Of a DNA stretch of 64,000 nt, positions 19,189-28,810 are shown in pieces (position 1 is the stretch's first letter; each line of letters opens with the position of its first letter). The position numbers were made by a program, and so were the translations under genes. A model generated the notes under the pieces. The model saw only the letters and a list, made by a program, of their open reading frames with translations, had not been told where the DNA came from and made no database searches. Source of the stretch: Parcubacteria group bacterium GW2011_GWA2_38_13b. Its GTDB lineage: Bacteria; Patescibacteriota; Minisyncoccia; GWA2-38-13b. Location of the stretch: the NCBI GenBank assembly GCA_000992445.2, contig LBUF02000001.1, positions 1 through 64,000 on the forward strand, in the 5' to 3' direction.

Positions 19189-20112
19189 ATGATAAAAACA
19201 ATTGAATACAATAAAATAAAGTGGTTCCATATTGATAAACCCGACGAGCGGGATATTAAATTTTTGCGGGAAAATTTTTCATTCCACGAACTGGATATGG
19301 AAGATTTGGTAAGCCATCAACAAAGACCTAAAATTGATCCATACGATAATTATGTTTTTTTAGTGTTCCATTTCCCCGCTATGAAAGGAGATCGGATTGA
19401 AATTATGGAAGTTGATTTTTTTATCGGCAAAGATTATGTAATTTCTTCAACGCAAACTAATTTTTATTTATTGGAAAATCTTTTTTCTAAAATCCGAAAC
19501 GATGAATCATCGAAATCAAAATTTTTTGCCAAAGATTCAAAAATGCTGTTTTACAAAATACTGGATGATTTCGTGGAAGCTATGCTCCCCTTGATAGACA
19601 AATTCGGAGCGGAAATAGATAGTATTGACAAACAAATATTTGCCGCACATTCGAAACACATTCAATCTAAATTTATTTTTTTGGAAAAAATAACTATTTT
19701 ACGCAGAAATCTTTTAGTTTCGCAAACTATACTTAAACCGGAAATAAACATAATAACGGAAATGGAAACCGGTAAAATAATTTTTTTCGGCAATAATATG
19801 GCTGTTTACTGGAGCGACGTCCTTGATCATTTGAAAAAATTCTCCGACCAGCTGGAAAACTACCGTTTTTTAATTGAAGGGCTGTCGATTGCCGAAGAAA
19901 CCCTTGTTTCATACAAGATTAACGAAGTTATAAAAGTTTTTACCGTGTTTACGGTTTTTTTAATGCCGCCGACATTACTCGCCAGTATCTATGGAATGAA
20001 TATTTTTTTACCGATACAATATCATCCCCTCGCTTTTTGGATAATGTTGGCGCTGATGGCAGTAATAGAAGTCGCGATGTTTGTTTATTTCCGAATTAAA
20101 AAATGGTTTTAA
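19189..20112 (+). CDS. corA: CorA-family divalent cation transporter
   Basis: C-terminal YGMN and two TM helices. Confidence 0.9.
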   Translation: MIKTIEYNKIKWFHIDKPDERDIKFLRENFSFHELDMEDLVSHQQRPKIDPYDNYVFLVFHFPAMKGDRIEIMEVDFFIGKDYVISSTQTNFYLLENLFSKIRNDESSKSKFFAKDSKMLFYKILDDFVEAMLPLIDKFGAEIDSIDKQIFAAHSKHIQSKFIFLEKITILRRNLLVSQTILKPEINIITEMETGKIIFFGNNMAVYWSDVLDHLKKFSDQLENYRFLIEGLSIAEETLVSYKINEVIKVFTVFTVFLMPPTLLASIYGMNIFLPIQYHPLAFWIMLALMAVIEVAMFVYFRIKKWF

Positions 20113-20121
20113 CCTACAAAC

Positions 20122-20673
20122 CTATTGCAAAACAACCAATTCCGTCGTTTTCACGCCGAAATTGTTCGCTTCTTGCCGAGTAGGAAACCAAATATCAACG
20201 CGATCGGAAAATCTTTGATGCATTTTGTCTTCAACGGTAAATATTTTATCCCCGAAATAACGGGGTATTTTTATTTTGGTTCCGAATTTCAAAAAATTAG
20301 CGGCTACGATTCCATCGCGCACAAAAGTATTGTAAGCGGTAATAAAAGGCGTGGAATCGGTTTGATCCGGCGTGCTGGAATAAGCCGTTATAGTAACGAT
20401 TCTAGTGTTGGTTGGGCGGTTTTGCGCGATAATTCCCCATGTGTCGGGATTATTTTGTTGCATAAAAAAGCTTCCGTAAACCGACGCAATATTTTCCGCC
20501 GGCTCATATATAAAACGGCTATCCTTATCGCTAAAAATTCCGCCGAGATTCCAAGCCAAACCCGTATTTGGCAACAAAAAAATAATACACGCTATAATCA
20601 CAATAATTATATAACTGTATTTATTTTTAATCATAAAAAATCCCCGTTTATGGGGAACAATACACTGTATCAT
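20122..20673 (-). CDS. exported 3D-domain protein
   Basis: TITAYSSTPDQT, FGTKIKIPRYFGDKIFTVEDKM, RVDIWF. Confidence 0.75.
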   Translation of the reverse strand: MIQCIVPHKRGFFMIKNKYSYIIIVIIACIIFLLPNTGLAWNLGGIFSDKDSRFIYEPAENIASVYGSFFMQQNNPDTWGIIAQNRPTNTRIVTITAYSSTPDQTDSTPFITAYNTFVRDGIVAANFLKFGTKIKIPRYFGDKIFTVEDKMHQRFSDRVDIWFPTRQEANNFGVKTTELVVLQ

Positions 20674-20688
20674 ATAATAATTTATATG

Positions 20689-21522
20689 TCAATAGTTTTG
20701 GGCGTACTTTCTAAATAATTCCATTAAAATTTGGGTATTTTTGCCTATTTTTCCGTTTCCAATTTTTTGATCGTTTATTTGAATAATCGGCGCTATTTCT
20801 TTAGTGGTGGCGGTAATAAACGCTTCGCTTACCGATTTAATCTCGCGCAGCGGTAAATCCCGTTCTTCAACGAAAAATTTAGCTTTTTTTGCAAGTTTTA
20901 CAACAAAGTCCCTTGTTATTCCTATTAAAACATTATTTTTTGGCGTGATAAGCGTGTTTTTCTTGAAAATAAAAAAATTGCTCATTGTTGCCTCTAGGAT
21001 CAACCCATTTTTGATATAAAGTACTTCTATCGCTTTCTTTTTTTTGCGTAAGTTTTGCAACATCGCGGCTATCGCGTAATCAGTGGTTTTGGCTTCCGGC
21101 ATTTTTCGCTGATAGTCGTAAGTTATCAATTTGCCCCCTTTTGAATAAATATAGTTCTGAAGTTTGGCATGATTTTCCGGCAATATAAAAAATGTCGGTT
21201 TCTCGCAGGTTATTCCGTCGGATGATTCACCTCCGGTAAGCACCATTCTGACAAAACACTCTTTTAATTTATTTTCGGCAAGCAAATTTTTCATAAGATT
21301 ATTTAATTGAATTAAGGAAATCGGCATTTTTAATTTCAATATTTTTGCCGACCGCTTGAATCGTTCAAAGTGTTCTTTTAAAAGAAAAGCTTTACCGTTA
21401 TAAGTTCTAAAGAAATCAAAAATGCCATAGCCACGCAAAATTCCCATATCATTCAAGTTGATATGCGCATTGCTTACGGTGATTATTTTCCCGTTCAGAT
21501 AACAATATTTAATTTCATTCAT
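20689..21522 (-). CDS. class IV PLP aminotransferase (branched-chain/ADC-lyase-like)
   Basis: GILRGYGIFDFFRTYNGK, EATMSNFFIFK. Confidence 0.85.
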   Translation of the reverse strand: MNEIKYCYLNGKIITVSNAHINLNDMGILRGYGIFDFFRTYNGKAFLLKEHFERFKRSAKILKLKMPISLIQLNNLMKNLLAENKLKECFVRMVLTGGESSDGITCEKPTFFILPENHAKLQNYIYSKGGKLITYDYQRKMPEAKTTDYAIAAMLQNLRKKKKAIEVLYIKNGLILEATMSNFFIFKKNTLITPKNNVLIGITRDFVVKLAKKAKFFVEERDLPLREIKSVSEAFITATTKEIAPIIQINDQKIGNGKIGKNTQILMELFRKYAQNY

Positions 21523-21523
21523 T

Positions 21524-22309
21524 CTATATGAATATTAGAAATACCATTCCTAATATTATCCTATAAATCACGAAAATAAAATAGTTTTTTGTTTGCACAT
21601 ATTTTAACAACCATTTAATGCTAAAAAATCCGGCAATGGCGGAAAATAAAAATCCCGCGATAAATATATTGTCAACTCCCGAATTTAATATATCGGGCAG
21701 TTTTACAAGTCCAGCCCCTAATATTATCGGCGTTGCCAACAAAAAAGAAAAATGGGCTGAATCTTTTCTTGATAGTCCCAAGAACATCGCCGCGGCAATG
21801 GTAATGCCAGAACGGGATACGCCAGGGACAATCGCTATGGCCTGCGCAAGACCTACTAAAACGGCGGATTTTAATGTGATAGAACTTATTTGGCGATTTT
21901 TTTCTCCCATTATATCAGAAATAAATAAAATAATTCCGGCTACTATAAGCGTAACGGAAACTAAAATCGGATTTCTAAATATAGTCTCCGCTTTGCTTTC
22001 CAGAAAATATCCGGCAAACGCGCCGGGAATCGTGGCGATTATGATGAAATATAATATTTTATTTTGATTATTATCAATAGAATTATCGGAATAAATAAAA
22101 GCGTTTTTAAATATTTTCAGCCAGTCCTTGTAAAAATATCCAATAACGCCGAAAAGCGTTCCCCAGTGAAGCGCGATAGTGAACGAAAGACCAGGATCAT
22201 TCCAGCCGAAAATTTTGGGAATTAAAATTAAATGCCCCGACGAACTTATGGGCAGAAATTCCGTGATGCCTTGAGTTATGCCTAAAATTATAGATTGGAT
22301 TATACCCAT
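21524..22309 (-). CDS. uppP: undecaprenyl-diphosphatase
   Basis: GITQGITEFLPISSSGHLIL, PGVSRSGITI. Confidence 0.95.
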   Translation of the reverse strand: MGIIQSIILGITQGITEFLPISSSGHLILIPKIFGWNDPGLSFTIALHWGTLFGVIGYFYKDWLKIFKNAFIYSDNSIDNNQNKILYFIIIATIPGAFAGYFLESKAETIFRNPILVSVTLIVAGIILFISDIMGEKNRQISSITLKSAVLVGLAQAIAIVPGVSRSGITIAAAMFLGLSRKDSAHFSFLLATPIILGAGLVKLPDILNSGVDNIFIAGFLFSAIAGFFSIKWLLKYVQTKNYFIFVIYRIILGMVFLIFI

Positions 22310-22373
22310 TAATTTTTATGATAGCATTAGTTTAAAAATTAAAAAAGGGGAGATTTTCCCCTTCTAGATTGAA

Positions 22374-23018
22374 TTATTTAACGATTTTTACTTTGTTATT
22401 CTCGATCTTTATTTTGCCTTCGGCTATCAATTGGATTGCGCGGGGCAATATGTCGCGGACGCATTCGTTGCGCACGCGCAATGATATGGTTTCAGGCGTA
22501 TCGGTAGGCAATACTTTTATTTCTTTTTCTAGTATTATAGGGCCGTGATCATATTCATCGTCGGCGAAATGTACCGTGCATCCGGCAGGTAATTTCTTTT
22601 CTATAATAGCGGAATGCACATTTTTTCCGTAAGCCCCTTTTCCTTTTATTCCGGTTCGAAATAAAGCCGGGTGAAGATTGATAACTTTATATTTATATTT
22701 TTCTCCAACTCGGAATAAATGTAGCCAGCCGGACATTACAATCAAGCCAAAATTGTATTTCAATAAAATTCTATGGATTTCATCGTTAAATTTATCAATA
22801 TTTTCGTATTTTTTTCTGTCAATTACGATAATTTCCGGCATTTTATCTATGCCTAAATTTTCCAATAAGTTTCTTACATAATCATATCCCGTTGGTTTGG
22901 ATACGATTATTAAATTAAAATCAGCGTTTATTTCTTTTTTAACGAGAGCTTCGGCAAGCGCGTTGAACGAACTTGGCTTGTCGCAAGAATTTAATACGAC
23001 TAATTTTAAATTATTCAT
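22374..23018 (-). CDS. purN: phosphoribosylglycinamide formyltransferase
   Basis: VMSGWLH, INLHPALF, GCTVHFADDEYDHGPII. Confidence 0.9.
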   Translation of the reverse strand: MNNLKLVVLNSCDKPSSFNALAEALVKKEINADFNLIIVSKPTGYDYVRNLLENLGIDKMPEIIVIDRKKYENIDKFNDEIHRILLKYNFGLIVMSGWLHLFRVGEKYKYKVINLHPALFRTGIKGKGAYGKNVHSAIIEKKLPAGCTVHFADDEYDHGPIILEKEIKVLPTDTPETISLRVRNECVRDILPRAIQLIAEGKIKIENNKVKIVK

Positions 23019-23082
23019 TTTCTCCTTTCAAGTAGGATATGTAATAGAAGGAACTTTTTTAATATTAATATTAACATTAACA

Positions 23083-23727
23083 TTAAAATGATAGTATGTC
23101 AAGCAATTGTTCCTTTTTTACGGGTCCTATTCTTAAAATTTTGGGTTTTTGGCCGCTTAAATCCAAAATCGTTGACGGTTCTGACGGAAGCAGGGTTCCG
23201 GCATCCAAAATTAAGTCCGGTTTGTCGTTCGTTTGATTAAAACGGTCAATTATTTTTTGAATGTTCAAACTTGGTTCTTCGCCGGAAATATTGGCGGAAG
23301 TCGCCGTTATCGGCGCGCCAAGCGATGAAATTAAAATTCTCGCAAATTCAAAATCGGGAATTCTTATGCCGACAGTATCTTTTGTACCGGTTAAAATATC
23401 GGGAACAGTATCTTTTTTATGGAGAATAACTGTGATTGGAGATGGCCATATTTTCCCCAGTATTTCATCTTTCTTATAATCAATATATGCTATTTTTCTC
23501 GCCATTTCAATACTGTTGACGATAACCGGAACCGCTTTTTCCATTGGCCGGCGTTTAATTTTAAAAAGCCGGCTTATCGCTTCGCCATTTAAAGCGTTAA
23601 CTCCCAATCCGTAAATAGTGTCAGTCGGATAAACAACTGAGCCGCCTGCCCGAAGAACAATGATGGCTTCCTCAATGGCACTGATTGATTCTTTCAGGTT
23701 ATTGAGATTTATTTTTATAATTTTCAC
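23083..23727 (-). CDS. L-threonylcarbamoyladenylate synthase (Sua5/YrdC)
   Basis: GGSVVYPTDTIYGLGVNA, KRRPMEKAVPV, SANISGEEP. Confidence 0.93.
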   Translation of the reverse strand: MKIIKINLNNLKESISAIEEAIIVLRAGGSVVYPTDTIYGLGVNALNGEAISRLFKIKRRPMEKAVPVIVNSIEMARKIAYIDYKKDEILGKIWPSPITVILHKKDTVPDILTGTKDTVGIRIPDFEFARILISSLGAPITATSANISGEEPSLNIQKIIDRFNQTNDKPDLILDAGTLLPSEPSTILDLSGQKPKILRIGPVKKEQLLDILSF

Positions 23728-23801
23728 TTAAATTTTCAATTTTCAGTGATCAATTTTCAATGAATTTTCAATTACTAAATTATAAAATTGAAAATTGATA
23801 C

Positions 23802-24773
23802 TTAAAAATTATTTTTTATCACGATTCCTTCCATCGCTTTTTTTATCTTAACAATATTGTGCCTAATAAATGTTCTTTCCAGCATATCATTTTTGTCTTT
23901 TTCATATAATTCTTTTTGAACCAAATCTTGCTTCAGTATTTTTACGCCAAGAAAATTATCATTATTTTTTATTAAAACCGGCTGGCTGTTTTTACTGACA
24001 AAACTAGTATTTTTATTGTAAATAATGCAATCAAAAGAACGATTTAAATATTCTTGGAAAACATTAACATAATCTTCCAAACAAAAATTATCGGTATGAT
24101 TTTTTAAATTGGCGAGAGGCGATATGTAAATAATTTTTGCTTTAGATTTTTCAATGGCTTTTGCCATTCCCTCAATAAGCAATACGGGAACAATACTGCA
24201 ATATAAATTGCCCGGGCTAAAAATGATAAAATCGGCGTTTTTAACGGTTTTTTCCGCGCGCGGATTTATATTCGCTTTCGGTTTGAGATAAAGCCGGAAA
24301 TTTTTTAACTTTGATATTTCGGTATTATAGATTTCGTGTTCTCCGCAAACGATTTCCCTTTCCGTTTTTAAGCATAAATTTGTTTTATCCAAGGTTGCCG
24401 GAACGATATTGCCGCTTGCATTAAGCGAATGACTCGCAATTTCAATGGCTTTTTCAATATTTCCGTATGATTTTTCCAAGCTTGCCAAAACTATGTTGCC
24501 GAAACTATGCCCTTTTAGATTGCCCTTTTCAAAACGCGAATTAAATAGTTTTTTAATTTCATCGTTTGTATCCGATAAAGCGATCAGGCATTGCCGTATA
24601 TCGCCAGGCGGCAAAACATTGAGTTTTTTTCGCAGGCGACCAGAAGAACCGCCATTATCGGTGACGTTTACAATTGTTGATAAATCGCAATTCAAATCTT
24701 TCAGCGCGGAAAGGATAAGGGAATTTCCCGTCCCGCCGCCGAAAGTGGTAATTTTTGGTTGATTTTTTGACAT
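23802..24773 (-). CDS. YvcK-like gluconeogenesis factor
   Basis: TFGGGTGNSLILSALK, NVTDNGGSSGRLR, FSPGNLYCSIVPVL. Confidence 0.92.
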   Translation of the reverse strand: MSKNQPKITTFGGGTGNSLILSALKDLNCDLSTIVNVTDNGGSSGRLRKKLNVLPPGDIRQCLIALSDTNDEIKKLFNSRFEKGNLKGHSFGNIVLASLEKSYGNIEKAIEIASHSLNASGNIVPATLDKTNLCLKTEREIVCGEHEIYNTEISKLKNFRLYLKPKANINPRAEKTVKNADFIIFSPGNLYCSIVPVLLIEGMAKAIEKSKAKIIYISPLANLKNHTDNFCLEDYVNVFQEYLNRSFDCIIYNKNTSFVSKNSQPVLIKNNDNFLGVKILKQDLVQKELYEKDKNDMLERTFIRHNIVKIKKAMEGIVIKNNF

Positions 24774-24779
24774 AGATTT

Positions 24780-26630
24780 TTACTCAACCGTCACTGATTT
24801 CGCCAGATTTCGTGGTTTGTCTACATCAATTCCTTTTGAAACGCCCATATAATAAGCGAAAAGTTGGAGAGGAATGACCGATAAAATCGGCGTCAGCATT
24901 TCCAAAGTTTTTGGAATATAAATCACATCATCCGCCAAGCGGGCGATTTTTTTGTCGCCTCTAGTGGCGATGGCGATGATTTTCCCGCCACGCGCTTTTA
25001 TTTCTTCCATCCCGTTCATTATTTTTTCGTAAACGCTGTCGCGCGGCGCGATAAAAAGCGAGGGGAAGTTTTTATCAATCAAGGCAATCGGCCCGTGTTT
25101 CATTTCGCCGGCGGAATATCCCTCGGCATGAATATAGGAAATTTCTTTTAATTTCAGCGCGCCTTCAAGGGCGATGGAATAATTGTATTTTCGTCCCAGA
25201 TACAGGAAATTTTTGCTGTTTTTGTATTTTTTCGCGATTTTTTTTATTGTGCCATTTTGTTTTAAAATTATTTTTATTTTTTGCGGTATTTCTTTCAGTT
25301 CTTCGGCGATTCTTTTGCCCATTGTGAGCGACATATTTCTTTGCCGGCCTAAAAATAAGGTTAGCAACGCCAAAACGGAAAGCTGCGATGTAAGGGCTTT
25401 GGTGGAGGCGACGCCGATTTCCGGTCCGGCATGATTGTAAACGCCGGCAACAGTTTCGCGGGCGATTGTGCTTCCCACGACATTGACGATGCCGAGCGTC
25501 AGCGCGCCTTTTCTTTTCGCTTCCCGCAACGCTTCCAGCGTGTCTGCCGTTTCCCCTGATTGGCTAATTGCGAGTACCGCGGTTTTCTTGTCAATAATCG
25601 GTTTACGATAACGGAATTCTGAACCAATCTCTACTTCTACCGGAATGCCGGCGTATTCTTCCAGCATATATTCGCCGACCCGTCCGGCGTAAGCCGCCGT
25701 ACCGCAACCGACGATTATAATTCGTTCGATATTTCGTAATTCTTCCGTAACATTTTCAAGCCCGCCGAGTTTGGCAAGTCCGTCTTCAACTATAAGCCGT
25801 CCCCTCAATGAATTTTCTATTGATTCCGGCTGTTCAAATATTTCTTTGAGCATAAAATGGGGAAAGCCTTTTTTTTGCGATTCTTCAATAGTCCATTCAA
25901 TCAATTGGATTTCTTTTTTTCGCGGTTCGTTGTTGAGGTCTTTGATGGTGAAATCCGAGCCGGAAATTACCGCTATTTCATTGTCGTCAAGATAAACAAC
26001 TTTTTTAGTGTAGTTTAATATGGCGGAAACATCCGATGCCACGAAATTTTCATTTTGTCCTACGCCCAAAACAAGCGGACTGCCGGAGCGAGCAACAATG
26101 ATTTTATCGGGTTCTTTCACGGAAACAACGGCAAGACCGTAGGTTCCCTTAACAAGTTTCAAGGCCAATCTGACCGATTCTTCCAGATTTTCGTTATGCG
26201 AAAAAAATTCTTCAATTAAATGCGCCAAAACTTCGGAATCGGTTTCGGAAAAAAATCTATGCCCTTGTTCTTCAAGATGTTTTTTTAATGTCTTGTAGTT
26301 TTCAATAATGCCGTTATGGGCGATCCAAATGTTTTTTTTACAATCGGAATGGGGATGAGAGTTGTTGATTGACGGTTTCCCGTGGGTTGCCCATCTCGTG
26401 TGGCCAATGGCGATTGTTCCGGCAACAACGGAATCCGCGATTTCCGTTTCCAAATTTTTAATTTTTCCAACGGATTTGAAAACATTATATTTCCCGCCAT
26501 TTTCAGAATTTTTATTATCTAATACCAAAATTCCCGACGAGTCGTATCCGCGGTATTCAAGGCGCTTGAGCCCGTCTAAGGCGATATTCAGCGCCGGTTT
26601 ATTTCCGATGTAGCCTATAATGCCGCACAT
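24780..26630 (-). CDS. glmS: glutamine--fructose-6-phosphate aminotransferase
   Basis: MCGIIGYIG, HTRWATHGKP, SQSGETADTLEALREAK, C-term NLAKSVTVE. Confidence 0.97.
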   Translation of the reverse strand: MCGIIGYIGNKPALNIALDGLKRLEYRGYDSSGILVLDNKNSENGGKYNVFKSVGKIKNLETEIADSVVAGTIAIGHTRWATHGKPSINNSHPHSDCKKNIWIAHNGIIENYKTLKKHLEEQGHRFFSETDSEVLAHLIEEFFSHNENLEESVRLALKLVKGTYGLAVVSVKEPDKIIVARSGSPLVLGVGQNENFVASDVSAILNYTKKVVYLDDNEIAVISGSDFTIKDLNNEPRKKEIQLIEWTIEESQKKGFPHFMLKEIFEQPESIENSLRGRLIVEDGLAKLGGLENVTEELRNIERIIIVGCGTAAYAGRVGEYMLEEYAGIPVEVEIGSEFRYRKPIIDKKTAVLAISQSGETADTLEALREAKRKGALTLGIVNVVGSTIARETVAGVYNHAGPEIGVASTKALTSQLSVLALLTLFLGRQRNMSLTMGKRIAEELKEIPQKIKIILKQNGTIKKIAKKYKNSKNFLYLGRKYNYSIALEGALKLKEISYIHAEGYSAGEMKHGPIALIDKNFPSLFIAPRDSVYEKIMNGMEEIKARGGKIIAIATRGDKKIARLADDVIYIPKTLEMLTPILSVIPLQLFAYYMGVSKGIDVDKPRNLAKSVTVE

Positions 26631-26638
26631 ATTGTTTT

Positions 26639-27193
26639 TTATTTATTTCGCAATAAATTCAGCATTTTTTGCGTTCCGTGAAATTTAGACCATTTATGCA
26701 AATAACGCCAGTCCAAATTTTTTTGTATTTTTAGGATTGATTCAATATCTTCCAGTTGGTGGTTTGAACCCATTCTTTTTTGCCAAAGTAATTTGATAAG
26801 GATTAAATCCTCGGGCGAGCTAAAAACAATATTGACGCCGGCGATGCGTTTTTTTATTCCTCGTTTAATTCTTTCTTTGTCAAACAGTTCATTTTTTAAT
26901 ATCCAAAAATCTATTTTTAAGCCAGTGGCGGGATGAATAAAATTGAATTCACCTTCGTTTTTTAGAGCGTCGAGCATTGCGTCTTTGCTTAAATAGACAT
27001 CCTTGTCTATTTTTAGCAATTCCTCCGCCAATTTATTCAATTTTCGCGGCAATAATTCTACGACTATATCAATATCCGCGGTAAATCGCGGACGACCCCA
27101 AACAACTACGGCGATACCGCCGGTTACGATATAGTTTATGGATAATTTATTTAGAATTGACGCTATTTTCCGCAGTAATTTTTCTTGCTCCAT
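26639..27193 (-). CDS. nucleotidyltransferase-fold protein
   Basis: YIVTGGIAVVVWGRPRFTADIDIVVE. Confidence 0.8.
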   Translation of the reverse strand: MEQEKLLRKIASILNKLSINYIVTGGIAVVVWGRPRFTADIDIVVELLPRKLNKLAEELLKIDKDVYLSKDAMLDALKNEGEFNFIHPATGLKIDFWILKNELFDKERIKRGIKKRIAGVNIVFSSPEDLILIKLLWQKRMGSNHQLEDIESILKIQKNLDWRYLHKWSKFHGTQKMLNLLRNK

Positions 27194-27327
27194 TGTTTGA
27201 AATATTGTTTATTAAGAACTTTCGCGAATTTGAACATATTATTGGACATTTTAATTTTTTGCTCCGCCGTCATTTTTCTAAATAAATTGTCTTGAATATC
27301 TTGCGCGTTGATTTTTTTATATAACAT
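27163..27327 (-). CDS. small protein overlapping the nucleotidyltransferase start
   Basis: 54-aa ORF below track cutoff: MLYKKINAQDIQDNLFRKMTAEQKIKMSNNMFKFAKVLNKQYFKQWSKKNYCGK. Confidence 0.6.
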   Translation of the reverse strand: MLYKKINAQDIQDNLFRKMTAEQKIKMSNNMFKFAKVLNKQYFKQWSKKNYCGK

Positions 27328-27418
27328 TGATTTCCCCATTGGTATAATTTATATAAGTTTTTATTATTTTTTAAAGCATACATAGTCAAAGTATCATATT
27401 TTTCAGCGAATTAAAAGA

Positions 27419-27445
27419 TAAAAAGGCGCGTTAAGCGCCTTTTTG
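27419..27445. terminator. hairpin terminator
   Basis: aaaaaggcgcgttaagcgccttttt. Confidence 0.75.
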
Positions 27446-27507
27446 AATATTCATCGATCTTTAATAAAAAAATTTATCTACAAAATCATCACTGCCATCA
27501 ACACTCT

Positions 27508-28164
27508 TTACAATTTTTTTTCGCATACTTCAGACTGGCAATCCGGCACTATCGTCATAATCGATCCTTTGCTAGTTTTTTCTTTCTCTTTAATGTCTTG
27601 ACCCGAGGTAACACCCGTTATAACCGGATTGGCCGCTTTGGCATCATATCCCCAAGATACTTTCTCGCTGCCACTTTGCACAACATCACACCTAAGAGTT
27701 ACCGTTTTAATTGTTCGTTGTGGCACCACAAATTTTTCACTAAATTGAAACAAAACATCTTTTTTCGCCTCACCTATCATAATTCCGCTCTTCATTAAAT
27801 TAGTATTCCCATCGTATAGTTTACAATTCGTTAAAAATCTTATTGCCGCGCCTTTACCATAAACCGAATACCATAAAGGCAAACCCGTTACTGCCACATC
27901 TTCATTTGACTTCCTCGCGTCCAAAATGTAATCGGCAAAAGTAGCCTGCACGGCTCCCTCAATAATATTTTGAGATTTAATTTCTTTTGAAACGCTTATT
28001 CGCAAATAACCATTCTTTCGAGTACCGGAAAATATCGCAATAGTGGCGTCTAACAAGTTTGCATTATTTTGACCTTCATTTTTCGATCCGCTAAACCACC
28101 AAAATACCGATACACTTAATGTTATCAATAACAAACCTAGCGCGTATTTTTTATATTTTTTCAT
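27508..28164 (-). CDS. exported hypothetical protein
   Basis: Signal/TM at N-terminus; no recognised domain. Confidence 0.55.
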   Translation of the reverse strand: MKKYKKYALGLLLITLSVSVFWWFSGSKNEGQNNANLLDATIAIFSGTRKNGYLRISVSKEIKSQNIIEGAVQATFADYILDARKSNEDVAVTGLPLWYSVYGKGAAIRFLTNCKLYDGNTNLMKSGIMIGEAKKDVLFQFSEKFVVPQRTIKTVTLRCDVVQSGSEKVSWGYDAKAANPVITGVTSGQDIKEKEKTSKGSIMTIVPDCQSEVCEKKL

Positions 28165-28300
28165 TTTTTATTTTATAATTAATAATGACCATTTTTGGGT
28201 TAACATACAAATCAATGCGTGAGCATGAAATCATGTGGATAACTATGCTATTCGCGTCCGCAAGTTTTACTTAACGGAATTCCTTTTAATTTTGCTGTTA

Positions 28301-28810
28301 TTATTTATTTAATTCCGGATATTCAATTTCCTCAACAAATCGTTCCGTTTCATCATCCTTAATATCCGCATAACCTATACTGTTCAGCGTTGATTTATCT
28401 ATAATATTCAACCTTAATCCCTTGGATATATACCTATCTACGGCTCCTTTCATCAAACCCGGCCTTCTCTCTTCCATTATTTTTATACTATTGCGGAAAT
28501 CGTTTCTTAATAAATTATCATTCGGGTCTAATATTTTAATTTTTATTCCATAGTAAAGCATATTAAGCCATAGGGACCAATCGTTTCTTTTTTTTAAAAA
28601 TTCCATACCAAACAACAAATCCCGTTTTATTCTCGGATCATCGCTGATTATTTTTTTTTCTTTTACCGCCCCGGTCATAACGCCAACCCATTCCAGCCAA
28701 AGTTCTTTTTCTTTTAACTCATTTAAACTGTTTATAATCTGCTCGGGACTTGAATAGTCCGGTATTGTTTCGCAGGATGATTTATTTTTTTTCGGCATAT
28801 TATAATACAA
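28301..28810 (-). CDS. hypothetical protein
   Basis: 169-aa ORF, helical. Confidence 0.55.
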   Translation of the reverse strand: MYYNMPKKNKSSCETIPDYSSPEQIINSLNELKEKELWLEWVGVMTGAVKEKKIISDDPRIKRDLLFGMEFLKKRNDWSLWLNMLYYGIKIKILDPNDNLLRNDFRNSIKIMEERRPGLMKGAVDRYISKGLRLNIIDKSTLNSIGYADIKDDETERFVEEIEYPELNK

